Shown: piece by piece, positions 51,029 through 60,426 of the stretch
How the letters are laid out: each line of letters begins with the position of its first letter
How positions within the stretch are numbered: position 1 is the first letter of the stretch
Assembly: GCA_965200835.1 (NCBI GenBank)
Contig: OZ241390.1
Location: 1,240,001 to 1,304,000 of the forward strand
Source: JAPPFW01 sp965200835
GTDB taxonomy: Bacteria; Actinomycetota; Acidimicrobiia; Spongiisociales; Spongiisociaceae
Reading direction: 5' to 3'
DNA: 64,000 nucleotides
Made by a program: the position numbers and the translations under genes
Notes under the pieces: model-generated
The model's database searches: none
The model's input: the letters and a program-made list of their open reading frames with translations, nothing else
Told to the model about the DNA's origin: nothing

Positions 51029-51960
51029 TCCGGCTGGGCACCGACCACCTGGAAGTCGAGATCGACGAGCGCCGGGGGGCTGAGATCCGCCGCCTCGGCC
51101 GTCCGGGTGGGATCAACCGCCTGGCCTGGATCGACTCGGAGTGGCCCCTGCGGGCCAGCGCGGGAGGGGTCTACTACTCGGCCGATCTGGATTGGCTTTC
51201 CGAGCACCGCGGAGGGTGGCAGGAGATGTTCCCCAACGCCGGGGCCGGGTGTGTAGTCGCTGGGATTCCCCATCCTGTGCATGGAGAGGCATCCATGGCG
51301 CCCTGGCAGGTGATCGACCATCCCAGCCGGTATGAGGTAGTCCTGGGCTGTTATACCCACACCCCCCTCGTGGTGACCAGGCGAATGCGGTTGGATCCCC
51401 ACCGGCCACGGCTGGAGTTAGAGGAGGAGATCCGCAACCTTTCGGAGTTGGCGGCACCGTATGCCTGGGGTCACCATCCTGCCTTTGCGGCCTCACCGGG
51501 TACTCGCCTAGAGCTGGAGGGTGCTCGTTACCAAGCCGAGCCCGGACTGGCCACCCCGGAGGCGGACCTGCGGCCCGACTCCCGTGGGAGGTGGCCGCAG
51601 GCTGAGAACCTTGACGGCTGCCCGGTCGACCTGGGGGTCATGCCCGACCATCCCGCCGAGCGGGTGGTCTACCTGACCGAGTTGGCGCAAGCCCGGGCCC
51701 ATGTCCTGGGACCCGACACCGGGGATCGCCTTACGATGGAGTGGTGTCGCGACGCCTTCCCATACGCCTGGGTGTGGATCAACCACCATGCCAGCCGGTT
51801 TCCCTGGTTCGGGCGGCTGAGTGCGATGGCGATAGAACCGGTGAACGTATGGCCGGCCGACGGGCTGGCGGCGGCGCTGGAGAGGGGTCAGGCGCAGGTC
51901 CTGGCTGGTGGGGAGACGCGGCAAGCGTGGTTGGTAGTGTCGCTTGCGGACACTGGATAG
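51025..51960 (+). CDS. Aldose 1-epimerase family protein
   Basis: 311 residues from GTG 51025, which overlaps the ATPase stop. It has a galactose mutarotase-like beta-sandwich: RRGAEIRRLG near the start, YAWGHHPAFAASPG with the acid His, and WVWINHHASRFPWFG late in the chain. Epimerases of this type interconvert sugar anomers. Linkage with a lactonase-like gene downstream and a transporter suggests a sugar or sugar acid is handled. The specific sugar is unknown. Confidence 0.75.
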   Translation: MIRLGTDHLEVEIDERRGAEIRRLGRPGGINRLAWIDSEWPLRASAGGVYYSADLDWLSEHRGGWQEMFPNAGAGCVVAGIPHPVHGEASMAPWQVIDHPSRYEVVLGCYTHTPLVVTRRMRLDPHRPRLELEEEIRNLSELAAPYAWGHHPAFAASPGTRLELEGARYQAEPGLATPEADLRPDSRGRWPQAENLDGCPVDLGVMPDHPAERVVYLTELAQARAHVLGPDTGDRLTMEWCRDAFPYAWVWINHHASRFPWFGRLSAMAIEPVNVWPADGLAAALERGQAQVLAGGETRQAWLVVSLADTG

Positions 51961-51970
51961 GAACCGAACG

Positions 51971-52795
51971 ATGAACTACCAGGTCGACATATATAGCGCG
52001 GGGTTGGATCATCCCGAGTGCGTAGCCGTGGCGCCTGACGGTCGGGTCTGGGCAGGGGGCGAGGCAGGGCAGATCTACGTGATCGATCCCGACACACGTC
52101 AACCGGAGGAGGTCTGCCGGCTAGATGCGATGGCGGCCGGCCTGGCCTTTGGAGGGGATGGCAACCTGTATGTGTGCAGCCAGGACAACACGGTGGTCCG
52201 AGTGTCACCCGCTGGTGTCTGGGAGGTGTTCTGTTCATCGGTGGATGGACGAGCATTACGAGCTCCGAACTTCCCTGTGTTCGGTCCGGACGGGGGCCTG
52301 TACGTATCCGGCTCGGGCGACTATCCGGGACCGACCGGCGAGATCTACCTGATCGACTCGGATGGCACCGCCCAGGTGTTCCACTCCGGTCCGTTCCACT
52401 ACACCAACGGGCTAGCCATCGATAGCTCAGCTCAGTTTCTCTACATTGCCCAGACCGCCACCGATGATGTGGTCAGAGTCCCGCTGACTGAGCCGGAGGG
52501 TCCGATCGAACAGGTGTGCCCGCCGGGTGCTCTCCTACCCATGCCGGACGGATTGGCCTTCGATGCCAGAGGCAATCTGTACGTGACGTCCTTCGGAGCC
52601 AGCGCTCTGGAGCGCATCAGTCCCGGCGGCCAGATCGATCTGATCGCCCGCGACGAGCGGGGCCTGACGATCAATCGGGTAACCAACTGTGCCTTCGGCG
52701 GTCCGGACCTGGAGTTGCTCTATCTAGCAAATCTCGGAGGATGGCACATCTCGGTGCTGGAACCCGATATTCCGGGCCAACGTCTCCAGTATTAG
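51971..52795 (+). CDS. SMP-30/gluconolactonase-like beta-propeller protein
   Basis: 274 residues from ATG 51971 (MNYQVDIYSAGLDHPECVAV). Six-bladed propeller repeats are visible (GLAFGGDGNLYVCSQDN, FGPDGGLYVSGSG, NGLAIDSSAQFLYIAQT, DGLAFDARGNLYVTSFG), with Glu, Asn and Asp residues at the positions that hold the metal in SMP-30. Family members hydrolyse sugar lactones or organophosphates. It begins 10 bp after the epimerase gene, so both probably act in one sugar-oxidation route, though 30-40% of the family have other substrates. Confidence 0.8.
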   Translation: MNYQVDIYSAGLDHPECVAVAPDGRVWAGGEAGQIYVIDPDTRQPEEVCRLDAMAAGLAFGGDGNLYVCSQDNTVVRVSPAGVWEVFCSSVDGRALRAPNFPVFGPDGGLYVSGSGDYPGPTGEIYLIDSDGTAQVFHSGPFHYTNGLAIDSSAQFLYIAQTATDDVVRVPLTEPEGPIEQVCPPGALLPMPDGLAFDARGNLYVTSFGASALERISPGGQIDLIARDERGLTINRVTNCAFGGPDLELLYLANLGGWHISVLEPDIPGQRLQY

Positions 52796-52916
52796 AGGGG
52801 GGAGTTCATCTCTTACATAACAGTGACAACTATCAGCTAAACCCCCAGTCCGGCGCCGCTCCGGGGGAAGTTCTAGTCCGAGAAGTGGGGAGAACTCCAA
52901 AGCCGATCTGCAAGGA

Positions 52917-54602
52917 TCATTCGACCGACCGGGAGCCAGTGTTCGGGTCCAGACGATGATGCCGTCTGGCATAGTCGGAAGAGATGTGGCCGTCCGCTAG
53001 GTCATCGAATACCGCTTGGGGGTCCCGTTCCCGCGGATCACCATAACCGCCCCCTCCACCGGTGAAGCAACGGACCGTATCGCCTTCTTGAAGCGGCATC
53101 CGGTTGGTCTTTAGGCGGCGGACCTCCTGGGTTGTTCCCGGGTTGATGATCACTTCCGGAGGGGCACCACCGCGGCCCCCGAGCAGGCCCCAGGCTGGGT
53201 TGCCCGATCGTTCGAACCACAGGCTCATCTCGGTGTCGGTAGTCATCCGGTATTCCCTGATGATCCCGCTACCCCCTCGCCATTTGCCCGCTCCGGCCGA
53301 ATCCTGCCGGTAGCTGTAGTCGGTGATCCGGGCGGGGAACTTGGACTCGAACACCTCGATAGGCATGTCATGGAAGTTGCCCGACAGGGTCCAGATCATG
53401 CCGTCCTCACCATCCTGGCCTCGCGAAGCGCCCCATCCCCCCACGTGCGGCTCGTTGTCGAGGAACAACTCTCCCGTATGGGGATTGATACCCGTGAACT
53501 GGAAGATCATCCCGTCGCCGTAATGGGCGGCCGGTACCGTTTCGGGGAGCACCGGGGCGAGCGCTGAAGCGATCAGATCGATCATCAGGCCCAACGGAGT
53601 GAAGTAGAACTGGCAAGCCGCCGGAGATCGGGCATCCAGAATCGAACCCGGTCGGGTCCGCACCTCCAGAGGCCGGAAGGTGCCGCCGTTGACGGGCTGG
53701 TGCGAGTTGAACAGGTACTTGAAGGCCAGGCGGCAGGCCGACAGGGTCTGGACGGCTCCACAGTTGATCGGACCCTGACCGGGACCGTCCGTGTCTGTCA
53801 GGTCGAAGACCAGCCGCTCTCCCTCCACCGTGATCTTCACTCGGATACGGACCGGATCGGTGCCTACACCGTCGGAGTCGAGAAAGCCTTCGGCCGCGTA
53901 GACCCTGTCGGGAATTGCGCTGATGGCTTCCCGATCCAGGCTTTCGCTCTGGCTGAAGATCTCCTCGGCAGCCGCTTCCACGGTCGCCCGCCCGTAACGA
54001 TCGAACAGGGCACCCAGCCGGCGTTCACCGATGGTGGCTACCGCGAACTGGGCCTTCATGTCACCGATGGCGGAGCGGGGAAATCGCACGTTGCTCTCGA
54101 TTATCGACCAGATGTCCTCCAACGGTTGGCCGCCGTCCACCACCTTGGTGGGTGGCAACCGAACCCCTTCCTGGAAGATCTCGGTGGAGTCCATCGGCAC
54201 TCCCGGGTCTTTCGCCCCGATATCTAGCCAGTGGGCTCGGGAAGCCGCGAATCCGGCCAGATCACCCTGGTAGAAGATGGGAGCGAGCACGGTGACATCA
54301 TGCATATGGGTACCGGTGAGGTAGGCGTCGTTCATGATCCAGATGTCGCCCTCATGCCACACCGACCGCCCGAACATTTCCTCGGTGGCCAGGGTGCAGG
54401 CCTCCAGGTTGCCCAGGAACAGGGGCACTCCGGAGGATTGGCCCAGCACGCGGTGTCGGCTGTCGACCAGAGCAACCGCGCAGTCCTTCGACTCGTAGAT
54501 GACCGGCGTGTAGGCGGAACGGATCAAGGCCGCGTTCATCTCCTCGGCCGCCATGATGAAGGCGTTGCGGAGGATCTCGATGGTGATGGGATCAGGCTTC
54601 AT
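52917..54602 (-). CDS. hyuB: Hydantoinase/oxoprolinase B subunit
   Basis: 561 residues from ATG 54602, which overlaps the hyuA stop (ATGA). It has the N-terminal motif DPITIEILRNAFIMAAEEMN and AYTPVIYESKDCAVALVDS, then VLGQSSGVPLFLGN and NDAYLTGTHMHDVTVLAP, the usual metal-site region (His-Met-His). The tail includes CFTGGGGGYGDPRERDP. With HyuA it would cleave a hydantoin, 5-oxoproline or related cyclic amide with ATP. A product specificity cannot be assigned from sequence. Confidence 0.85.
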   Translation of the reverse strand: MKPDPITIEILRNAFIMAAEEMNAALIRSAYTPVIYESKDCAVALVDSRHRVLGQSSGVPLFLGNLEACTLATEEMFGRSVWHEGDIWIMNDAYLTGTHMHDVTVLAPIFYQGDLAGFAASRAHWLDIGAKDPGVPMDSTEIFQEGVRLPPTKVVDGGQPLEDIWSIIESNVRFPRSAIGDMKAQFAVATIGERRLGALFDRYGRATVEAAAEEIFSQSESLDREAISAIPDRVYAAEGFLDSDGVGTDPVRIRVKITVEGERLVFDLTDTDGPGQGPINCGAVQTLSACRLAFKYLFNSHQPVNGGTFRPLEVRTRPGSILDARSPAACQFYFTPLGLMIDLIASALAPVLPETVPAAHYGDGMIFQFTGINPHTGELFLDNEPHVGGWGASRGQDGEDGMIWTLSGNFHDMPIEVFESKFPARITDYSYRQDSAGAGKWRGGSGIIREYRMTTDTEMSLWFERSGNPAWGLLGGRGGAPPEVIINPGTTQEVRRLKTNRMPLQEGDTVRCFTGGGGGYGDPRERDPQAVFDDLADGHISSDYARRHHRLDPNTGSRSVE

Positions 54603-56638
54603 AACGGGGGAACCCGGATCGTCAGGCAGCCATATCCGTCGATGGTGGCCGATCCGCCCGGCGGAATGACTGTGGTAGCGGTCGGTTCCTCCACGATGGC
54701 GGGACCGGCAATCGAGCAAGCCGCCGGAAGAGCCCGGCGATCGAATCGGGCGGTCGGATACGAACCGGAGGTGAAGAGGACGGGTCCCGTACGGCTGGGC
54801 CGATCCGCCCCTCCCTCAGGCTGGTAGTTGTCCTGCAGTAGTGGTCGCCCGACGTCCCCGAGAGCGGTGAGCCGCAGGGTAACCGTTTCCATCGCGGCCT
54901 CGGGATTGGAGTGGCCGTATCGGGCAACGTAAGTTTCCTCGAAGCGTCGGCGCAGATCGGCCAAGCCGTGACCATCGGATAAGCGAGCGCCCTGGGGCAG
55001 CGTAACTGTGAGCGTGTGTTCCTGCCCCTGGTAGCGCATGTCGAGCCGCGGGATCAACGAAACGCGCTCCCGAGCTACTCCCTCCTGGACCAGGCTTCCG
55101 ACTGCCTCGTTTCCCAACCGGGTGAAGCGTTCCCTCAGACCCGCCGTGTCCAGATCGGCCAGAGCCTGGAAGTACGGCTCGGTGAAGTCCTGGCGAACCG
55201 ATGACTGCAACATTCCCCAGGCTGAGAAGCTGCCGGGGTCTGGCGGAACGATCACTTCGGAGATTCCCAGTTCCTGGGCAAGGGCCACCGCGTGCATGGG
55301 ACCAGCACCTCCGAAGGCGACCAGGCTGAACTCCCTCGGTTCGATACCGCGCTCCACCGTGAGGGTACGGATGGCTTGGGACATCTTGGCATTGAGTACT
55401 TCGATGATGCCCAGGGCCAGGTCTTCTGCATCGAGGCCGAGATGGTGACCCAGTTCTTGCAGGGAACGCTCGGCAGCAGAGGTGTCGAGGGTGAGATTGC
55501 CACCCAGAAAGAACCCCGGATCGATCCGGCCAAGGAACAGGTTGGCGTCGGTGACGGTAGGTTGCGTGCCCCCTCGCCCGTAACAGGCGGGCCCGGGATG
55601 GGCACCCGCACTCTCCGGCCCAACCCGCAGGCCACCTGCCTCGAGGTAGGCGAGCGACCCGCCACCGGCCCCGATAGTGTGGATGTCGACTACCGGCATG
55701 AGTACCGGCAACCCCTCCAGCATGGCCGAAGGAGAACTGTCGGCCTGTCCATTGGTTATCAGGCTGACATCGAAGCTGGTTCCCCCCAGGTCGATGCAGA
55801 TCAGGTTGGGTCTGGCCAGCACCTCCGAAAGGGCCACTCCTCCCGCCGCGCCGCCCACCGGGCCGGACAGCAGAGTCTGCAGGGGCCGCTCGGATGCGCT
55901 GGCCGCCGAGATGACCCCGCCGCTGGATTGCATCACCCGCAACGGCGCCGCAATAGCCCGTCGTTCCAGCCGCTGGGATAGATCGGCCATATAGCGGGAG
56001 ACCGAGGGCGCGATGTAGGCGTCCATGACCGCCGAGGCGGTCCGTTCGTACTCCCGCCACTCGTTGGCTACTCGATGGGACAGCGAGATCGACACCCCGG
56101 GCAGCCGTTCGGTCAGGAAGCGGGCCGCGGCTAGCTCATGCTCGGGATTCAGATAGGAGAACAGGAAGGCTACGGCTACCGAGCTGACCCCTTCCGACCT
56201 GATGCGCTGGGCGGCCTCGGCCAGATCGTCCTGGTCGAGCGGGGCTAACTCGTTCCCGACGAAGTCGAGCCGCCCTCCGATGGAGATGATGTCGCGCCGG
56301 GGTAAGAGCGGAGCCGGTTTGCGGTAACGGATGTTGTACATGTCCAGGCGGTTTCCGCGGGCAATGTGATAGACGTCACCCGCCCCTCTGGTAGCCAGCA
56401 GGATCACCCGCTCTCCCCGTCTTTGCAGGAAGGCGTTGAGTCCCACCGTGGAGCCATGGACGAACGAACCGATCGCGGGCGCATTGTCGACTACCAGCTC
56501 GAGGGCGTCCAGCACTCCACCGGCGAGGTCGTCATGGCGGCTCGGTGCCTTGGCAGTCGTGTACTTTCCTCCCTCCGGGTCGTACACCACCACATCGGTA
56601 AACGTTCCACCTATGTCAGTGGCCACCTGCAGGTTCAA
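54599..56638 (-). CDS. hyuA: Hydantoinase/oxoprolinase A subunit
   Basis: 679 residues from TTG 56638, which overlaps the ATPase stop as TTGA with ggaaacg 5-11 bases upstream; another in-frame TTG lies at 56650. It has the actin-like ATPase motif ATDIGGTFTDVVVYD at the N-terminus, the HGSTVGLNAFLQRRGERVIL segment, LICIDLGGTSFDVSLI (phosphate 2) and FGGAGPMHAVALAQELG (adenosine). HyuA supplies ATP-dependent activation for HyuB, its neighbour. Confidence 0.87.
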   Translation of the reverse strand: MNLQVATDIGGTFTDVVVYDPEGGKYTTAKAPSRHDDLAGGVLDALELVVDNAPAIGSFVHGSTVGLNAFLQRRGERVILLATRGAGDVYHIARGNRLDMYNIRYRKPAPLLPRRDIISIGGRLDFVGNELAPLDQDDLAEAAQRIRSEGVSSVAVAFLFSYLNPEHELAAARFLTERLPGVSISLSHRVANEWREYERTASAVMDAYIAPSVSRYMADLSQRLERRAIAAPLRVMQSSGGVISAASASERPLQTLLSGPVGGAAGGVALSEVLARPNLICIDLGGTSFDVSLITNGQADSSPSAMLEGLPVLMPVVDIHTIGAGGGSLAYLEAGGLRVGPESAGAHPGPACYGRGGTQPTVTDANLFLGRIDPGFFLGGNLTLDTSAAERSLQELGHHLGLDAEDLALGIIEVLNAKMSQAIRTLTVERGIEPREFSLVAFGGAGPMHAVALAQELGISEVIVPPDPGSFSAWGMLQSSVRQDFTEPYFQALADLDTAGLRERFTRLGNEAVGSLVQEGVARERVSLIPRLDMRYQGQEHTLTVTLPQGARLSDGHGLADLRRRFEETYVARYGHSNPEAAMETVTLRLTALGDVGRPLLQDNYQPEGGADRPSRTGPVLFTSGSYPTARFDRRALPAACSIAGPAIVEEPTATTVIPPGGSATIDGYGCLTIRVPPL

Positions 56639-57603
56639 GTTCGTTTCCAACAGGCCACTCGGTGTTCATCTCCTACCTTCATCAGGTCCTGCGGTGTGGT
56701 GGCACATCGCTCCTCGGCGATCGGGCATCGCCCGTAGAGTGGGCAGCCGGGCGCGCGATCCAGGGCGGTGGGCTGTTCTCCGACTAGGTAGACATGATCG
56801 GTCTTGTGGGAAGGATCGGGACGGGGTGCCGCCCTCAGCAGCGCCTCGGTGTAGGGGTGTCGCGGTGAGGCAAAGACCTCGGCAGCCGGTCCCGACTCCA
56901 CCACCTTGCCCAGATACATGACCGCCAGATCGTGGGCGATGTAGCGGACCACCGACAGATCATGGGAGATGAACAAGTAGGAGATGTTCCGCTCCTCCTG
57001 CAAGGACTGCAACAGGAGGAGTATCTGGGACTGGACCGACATGTCCAGCGAAGAGGTCGGTTCGTCCAGCACCACCAGGGCGGGGTTGGTAATCATGGCC
57101 CGGGCGATACCCACCCGCTGGGCCTGGCCTCCGGAGAGTTCGTGCGGGTAGCGGCGGGCGTGCTCGGGGCTGAGACCCACTCGTTCCAGCATCTCGGATA
57201 CCGGCCCGGCGGCTTGGCGCATGTTGAGGTTCTGATGCAGCAGCAGAGGCTCGGCCACGGTCCGCCCCACCGTCTGCCAGGGCGATATTGAGTCGTAAGG
57301 ATCCTGGAAGACGATCTGCATTCGAGCACGCCTCTCCTCGAGCGCGGCGCCTTCCAAGGCGGTGACGTCCACTTCCTCGAGCAACACCGTTCCGTGGGTG
57401 GGCTCCAGCAGCCGCAGGATCAGCCGGGCGAGGGTGGTCTTGCCCGATCCTGATTCCCCCACTACGGCCAGGGTCCGTCCGGGGGCGATAGCGATCGAGA
57501 CATCGTCGACCGCTTTCAGATCGGCCTGGCGGAAGCCCCCGGTTCTGATCTTGAAGACCTTGGTGAGGTCCTCGACCACCAGGGTATGATCCCCGCCGGT
57601 CAT
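56635..57603 (-). CDS. ABC transporter ATPase, OppF/DppF type
   Basis: 322 residues from ATG 57603, which overlaps the stop of the OppD-type gene. Walker A GESGSGKTT, MQIVFQDPYDSISPWQT, signature SGGQAQRVGIARAM, Walker B VVLDEPTSSLDMS and FISHDLSVV are complete. C-terminal oligopeptide-type Cys residues (CPLYGRCPIAEERC) follow. Together with the adjacent OppD-type subunit it energises the importer whose permeases are upstream. The start chosen removes a Gly/Ser-rich tail with no similarity. Confidence 0.9.
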   Translation of the reverse strand: MTGGDHTLVVEDLTKVFKIRTGGFRQADLKAVDDVSIAIAPGRTLAVVGESGSGKTTLARLILRLLEPTHGTVLLEEVDVTALEGAALEERRARMQIVFQDPYDSISPWQTVGRTVAEPLLLHQNLNMRQAAGPVSEMLERVGLSPEHARRYPHELSGGQAQRVGIARAMITNPALVVLDEPTSSLDMSVQSQILLLLQSLQEERNISYLFISHDLSVVRYIAHDLAVMYLGKVVESGPAAEVFASPRHPYTEALLRAAPRPDPSHKTDHVYLVGEQPTALDRAPGCPLYGRCPIAEERCATTPQDLMKVGDEHRVACWKRT

Positions 57604-58559
57604 CGCGCCGAGACCCTGAGGCCGATCGGATGATGACAGAACGCCCCCTGCCCCGCTCCTTCCACCAGCGGTGGTTCCTGCTCGAAGCAGCCCTGGTCCG
57701 CCCTGTGACAACGGGGAGCGAAGGCGCAGGCGGCCAGATCCTCGCCCGGATTGGGCACTCGTCCGGGGATCTCCCGAGGGGTCCCGCCCGAGTCGAGCGA
57801 AGTAGCGATGGATACCAGCTCGTTGGCGTAGGGATGCAGGGCTTGGCGGTAGATCTCGGTGGTAGTGCCGACGTTGATCACTCGCCCCGCGTACATCACG
57901 GCTACCCGATCACACACGTCTGCCACCACCCCCAGATCGTGGGTGATCAGCATCCCAGCCGCGTTCCGCTCCGTAATCAGATCACCCAGCAGCCGGAGTA
58001 TCTCGGCCTGGATGGTGACATCGAGCCCGGTCGTGGGCTCGTCGGCGATGATCAGCTCCGGCTCGCCGGCCAGAGCGATGGCGATACACACCCGCTGGCA
58101 CATGCCTCCCGACAGCTCGTGCGGGAAGGATCGATACACCCTCTCCGGATCGGTGATCCGCACCGCCCGCAGCAGGTCGAGAGCCTGGCGGCGGGCCTGT
58201 CGCCGGCCCAGGTCACGGAGGCGCCGGAGGGTGTCGGAGAGTTGATGGCCGACCCGGAATACTGGGTTGAGGCTGCCACCGGGGCGCTGTGGTACGAAAC
58301 CGATCCTGCGACCGCGCGCTTGGCGGCGAGCTTTCGGGGGGATGAAGTCCTCACCGGCGAACGAACACGATCCGAAGGACACTGTTGCGGTGCTGGGGGC
58401 TAGATCGAGAATCGAGCGAGCGGTCATCGACTTGCCGGCCCCCGTCTCGCCCACCACCCCCAGGATCTCCCCGGACCTCACCTCCATGTCCACCCCGCGC
58501 AGAATGGGAAGGCCCTGGATTCCCAGCTCCAGGCCGACGACCTCCAGGAGGACACTCAT
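57600..58559 (-). CDS. ABC transporter ATPase, OppD/DppD type
   Basis: 319 residues. Walker A GETGAGKSM, the Q-loop region GFVPQRPGGSLNPV, signature SGGMCQRVCIAIAL, Walker B LIIADEPTTGLD and LITHDLGVV are all found, with the Cys-rich tail CAFAPRCHRADQGC. The signature carries MCQR where MRQR is more usual, a single-residue change that should be tolerated. It overlaps the permease gene (stop 58556) by four bases. Confidence 0.9.
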   Translation of the reverse strand: MSVLLEVVGLELGIQGLPILRGVDMEVRSGEILGVVGETGAGKSMTARSILDLAPSTATVSFGSCSFAGEDFIPPKARRQARGRRIGFVPQRPGGSLNPVFRVGHQLSDTLRRLRDLGRRQARRQALDLLRAVRITDPERVYRSFPHELSGGMCQRVCIAIALAGEPELIIADEPTTGLDVTIQAEILRLLGDLITERNAAGMLITHDLGVVADVCDRVAVMYAGRVINVGTTTEIYRQALHPYANELVSIATSLDSGGTPREIPGRVPNPGEDLAACAFAPRCHRADQGCFEQEPPLVEGAGQGAFCHHPIGLRVSAR

Positions 58560-59386
58560 CGTGACTTCCTCCTGGAGGGTTCGACGAGATCGGCGACCGA
58601 CTCACCGATCAGGCTAAGTCCGAAGACGGTTATGGCGATCGCCATACCGGGGAACACCGAGATCCACCAGCGTCCACCCACCACCATTTCCGACACGCCT
58701 TCGTAGATCATCGCTCCCCACTCGGGTTCGGGAAGAGGTACGCCGAGGCCGATGAATCCGAGGGCGGCGGTCAGCATGATGGCCCATCCGCAGCTGATTG
58801 CCGCTTGGGTGGTAATGGTGCCGATCGTCCCTGGGGTGAGGTAGCGGAGCAGTATCTTAGCGCGGGAGTTACCTACCGCCCGACCGGCCTCCACGTAGGC
58901 ATGTTCCCGCAGTGAACGAACCTCGGCCCGGACCAGCCTAACGAAGGTGGGTACCCCCACGATCCCCACCACCAGGATGACGTTGAACACCCCTTCACCC
59001 AGAGCAGACAGCACCGCGATGGCCAGCACGAAAGCCGGGAAGGCCTGGATGACGTCCAAGCAGCGCATGGTCACCGAGTCGACCCACCCGCCGACGTATC
59101 CCACGATCAACCCGATGGGGTGCCCGATGGCGATCGATAACACCACCGCCGAAACCGCGATAACCAGATCGTAGCGAGCGGCGTACAACACACGGGCAAA
59201 GATGTCGAAGCCCAGCTTGGCAGTCCCGAACCAGTGCTCCGAGGAAGGTGGCAGGAGTTGTCCGCCGAGGTCGATCGCCAGCGGATCGTGGCGGGCGATG
59301 AAGGGGGCAAAGATAGCTATACATACCATGAAACCGAAGATGATCAGTCCGGTGATCAGGCGGGCATCGTATCTGGTGCGGTTCAA
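58556..59386 (-). CDS. ABC transporter permease, DppC/OppC type
   Basis: 276 residues from TTG 59386, which forms a TTGA overlap with the DppB-type stop. Helix IFGFMVCIAIFAPFIARHD, HWFGTAKLGFDIFARVLYAA (normally TDQLGRD), the EAA loop FVRLVRAEVRSLREHAYVE and FIGLGVPLPEPEWGAMIYEG are present. Sequence upstream of the TTG in the same frame is antisense-like shadow of the partner gene and was excluded. Confidence 0.88.
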   Translation of the reverse strand: MNRTRYDARLITGLIIFGFMVCIAIFAPFIARHDPLAIDLGGQLLPPSSEHWFGTAKLGFDIFARVLYAARYDLVIAVSAVVLSIAIGHPIGLIVGYVGGWVDSVTMRCLDVIQAFPAFVLAIAVLSALGEGVFNVILVVGIVGVPTFVRLVRAEVRSLREHAYVEAGRAVGNSRAKILLRYLTPGTIGTITTQAAISCGWAIMLTAALGFIGLGVPLPEPEWGAMIYEGVSEMVVGGRWWISVFPGMAIAITVFGLSLIGESVADLVEPSRRKSR

Positions 59387-60426
59387 TTCAGCCTCACTCG
59401 TGGATCGATCACCGACTGGACCAGATCGACCAGTAGGAACACCACCATGTAGGTAACCGCCGAAAGCAGTACGAACCCCTGGATGGCGGGATAGTCGGTG
59501 GTCTGGAGAGAGTTCATAGCGTAGAGACCCACCCCCGGCCAGGAGAACACTCTCTCCACCAGCACGGCTCCGCCGATCATGTAGCCCGAGATCAATCCGG
59601 TCATCGTCACCGCGCCCGGTAGTGCGTTGCGGAGGACGTATTTTAGGTAGAGAGGAGCCCCTCGCAGCCCGGACGCTCTGCCGAACGCTATGTAGTCGGA
59701 GTTGAGCACCGACAGGGTGGCATTGCGGGTGAGCCGCAGGATAGGAGCGATCGCCGGGAAACCCATCGCCACCATCGGCAGGATGAGATGGGATACCGCG
59801 TTCCGGAAGGTGTCCCACTGGCCTCTCACCAGGGAGTCGAATACATAGAACCCGGTGGGGCCGTCCGGCGGGATTGCGGTGATGTCGAGGCGGCCCACCG
59901 GTCCGGGAAGCCATCCGAGGAATATGAAGAAGATCAGCAACAGGATCAGGGCCAGCCAGAAGTCGGGAATGGCGACTCCCAAAGTGGAGATGAAGCGGCA
60001 GAACTTGTCGATCAACTTGCCACGGCGCACCGCCGCCCACACCCCCAGGGGAAGCGAAACCACCAGGGCGAAGATCATGCCTGCTCCTACCATCTCGATC
60101 GTGGCGGGGAGCCGGGCCGTGATGTCCTCGGCCACCGAGAACCCGGTGCGGATCGACTCGCCCAGATAGCCCCGGATGAGCCCGCCGCTGCCAGATCCCC
60201 CCGTGCAGGTGTCGCCGAGCATGTAGACGCAATACTGCTGGTAGAGAGGCAGGTTCAGCCCGAGACGCACTCGGATGGCCTCCACCTGAGCTTCGGAGGC
60301 TTGGATCCCCGCGTACAGGCGGGCCGGGTCTCCCGGAAGGGCCCGGGAGACCAGAAAGGCCAGGATGGTGACCCCGATCAGAATCGGGATCAAGGCGATC
60401 ACCCTCCGGATCACATACGAGAACAT
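59383..60426 (-). CDS. ABC transporter permease, DppB/OppB type
   Basis: 347 residues. MFSYVIRRVIALIPILIGVT and FLVSRALPGDPARLY at the N-terminus, an extended loop with a Cys/Gly-rich turn (GDTCTGGSGSGG) at about 80-90, then RGYLGESIRTGFSV and the EAA loop DYIAFGRASGLRGAPLYLKY. It lies upstream of the DppC-type gene. The 800 bp between it and the binding-protein gene is unusual. Confidence 0.9.
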   Translation of the reverse strand: MFSYVIRRVIALIPILIGVTILAFLVSRALPGDPARLYAGIQASEAQVEAIRVRLGLNLPLYQQYCVYMLGDTCTGGSGSGGLIRGYLGESIRTGFSVAEDITARLPATIEMVGAGMIFALVVSLPLGVWAAVRRGKLIDKFCRFISTLGVAIPDFWLALILLLIFFIFLGWLPGPVGRLDITAIPPDGPTGFYVFDSLVRGQWDTFRNAVSHLILPMVAMGFPAIAPILRLTRNATLSVLNSDYIAFGRASGLRGAPLYLKYVLRNALPGAVTMTGLISGYMIGGAVLVERVFSWPGVGLYAMNSLQTTDYPAIQGFVLLSAVTYMVVFLLVDLVQSVIDPRVRLN

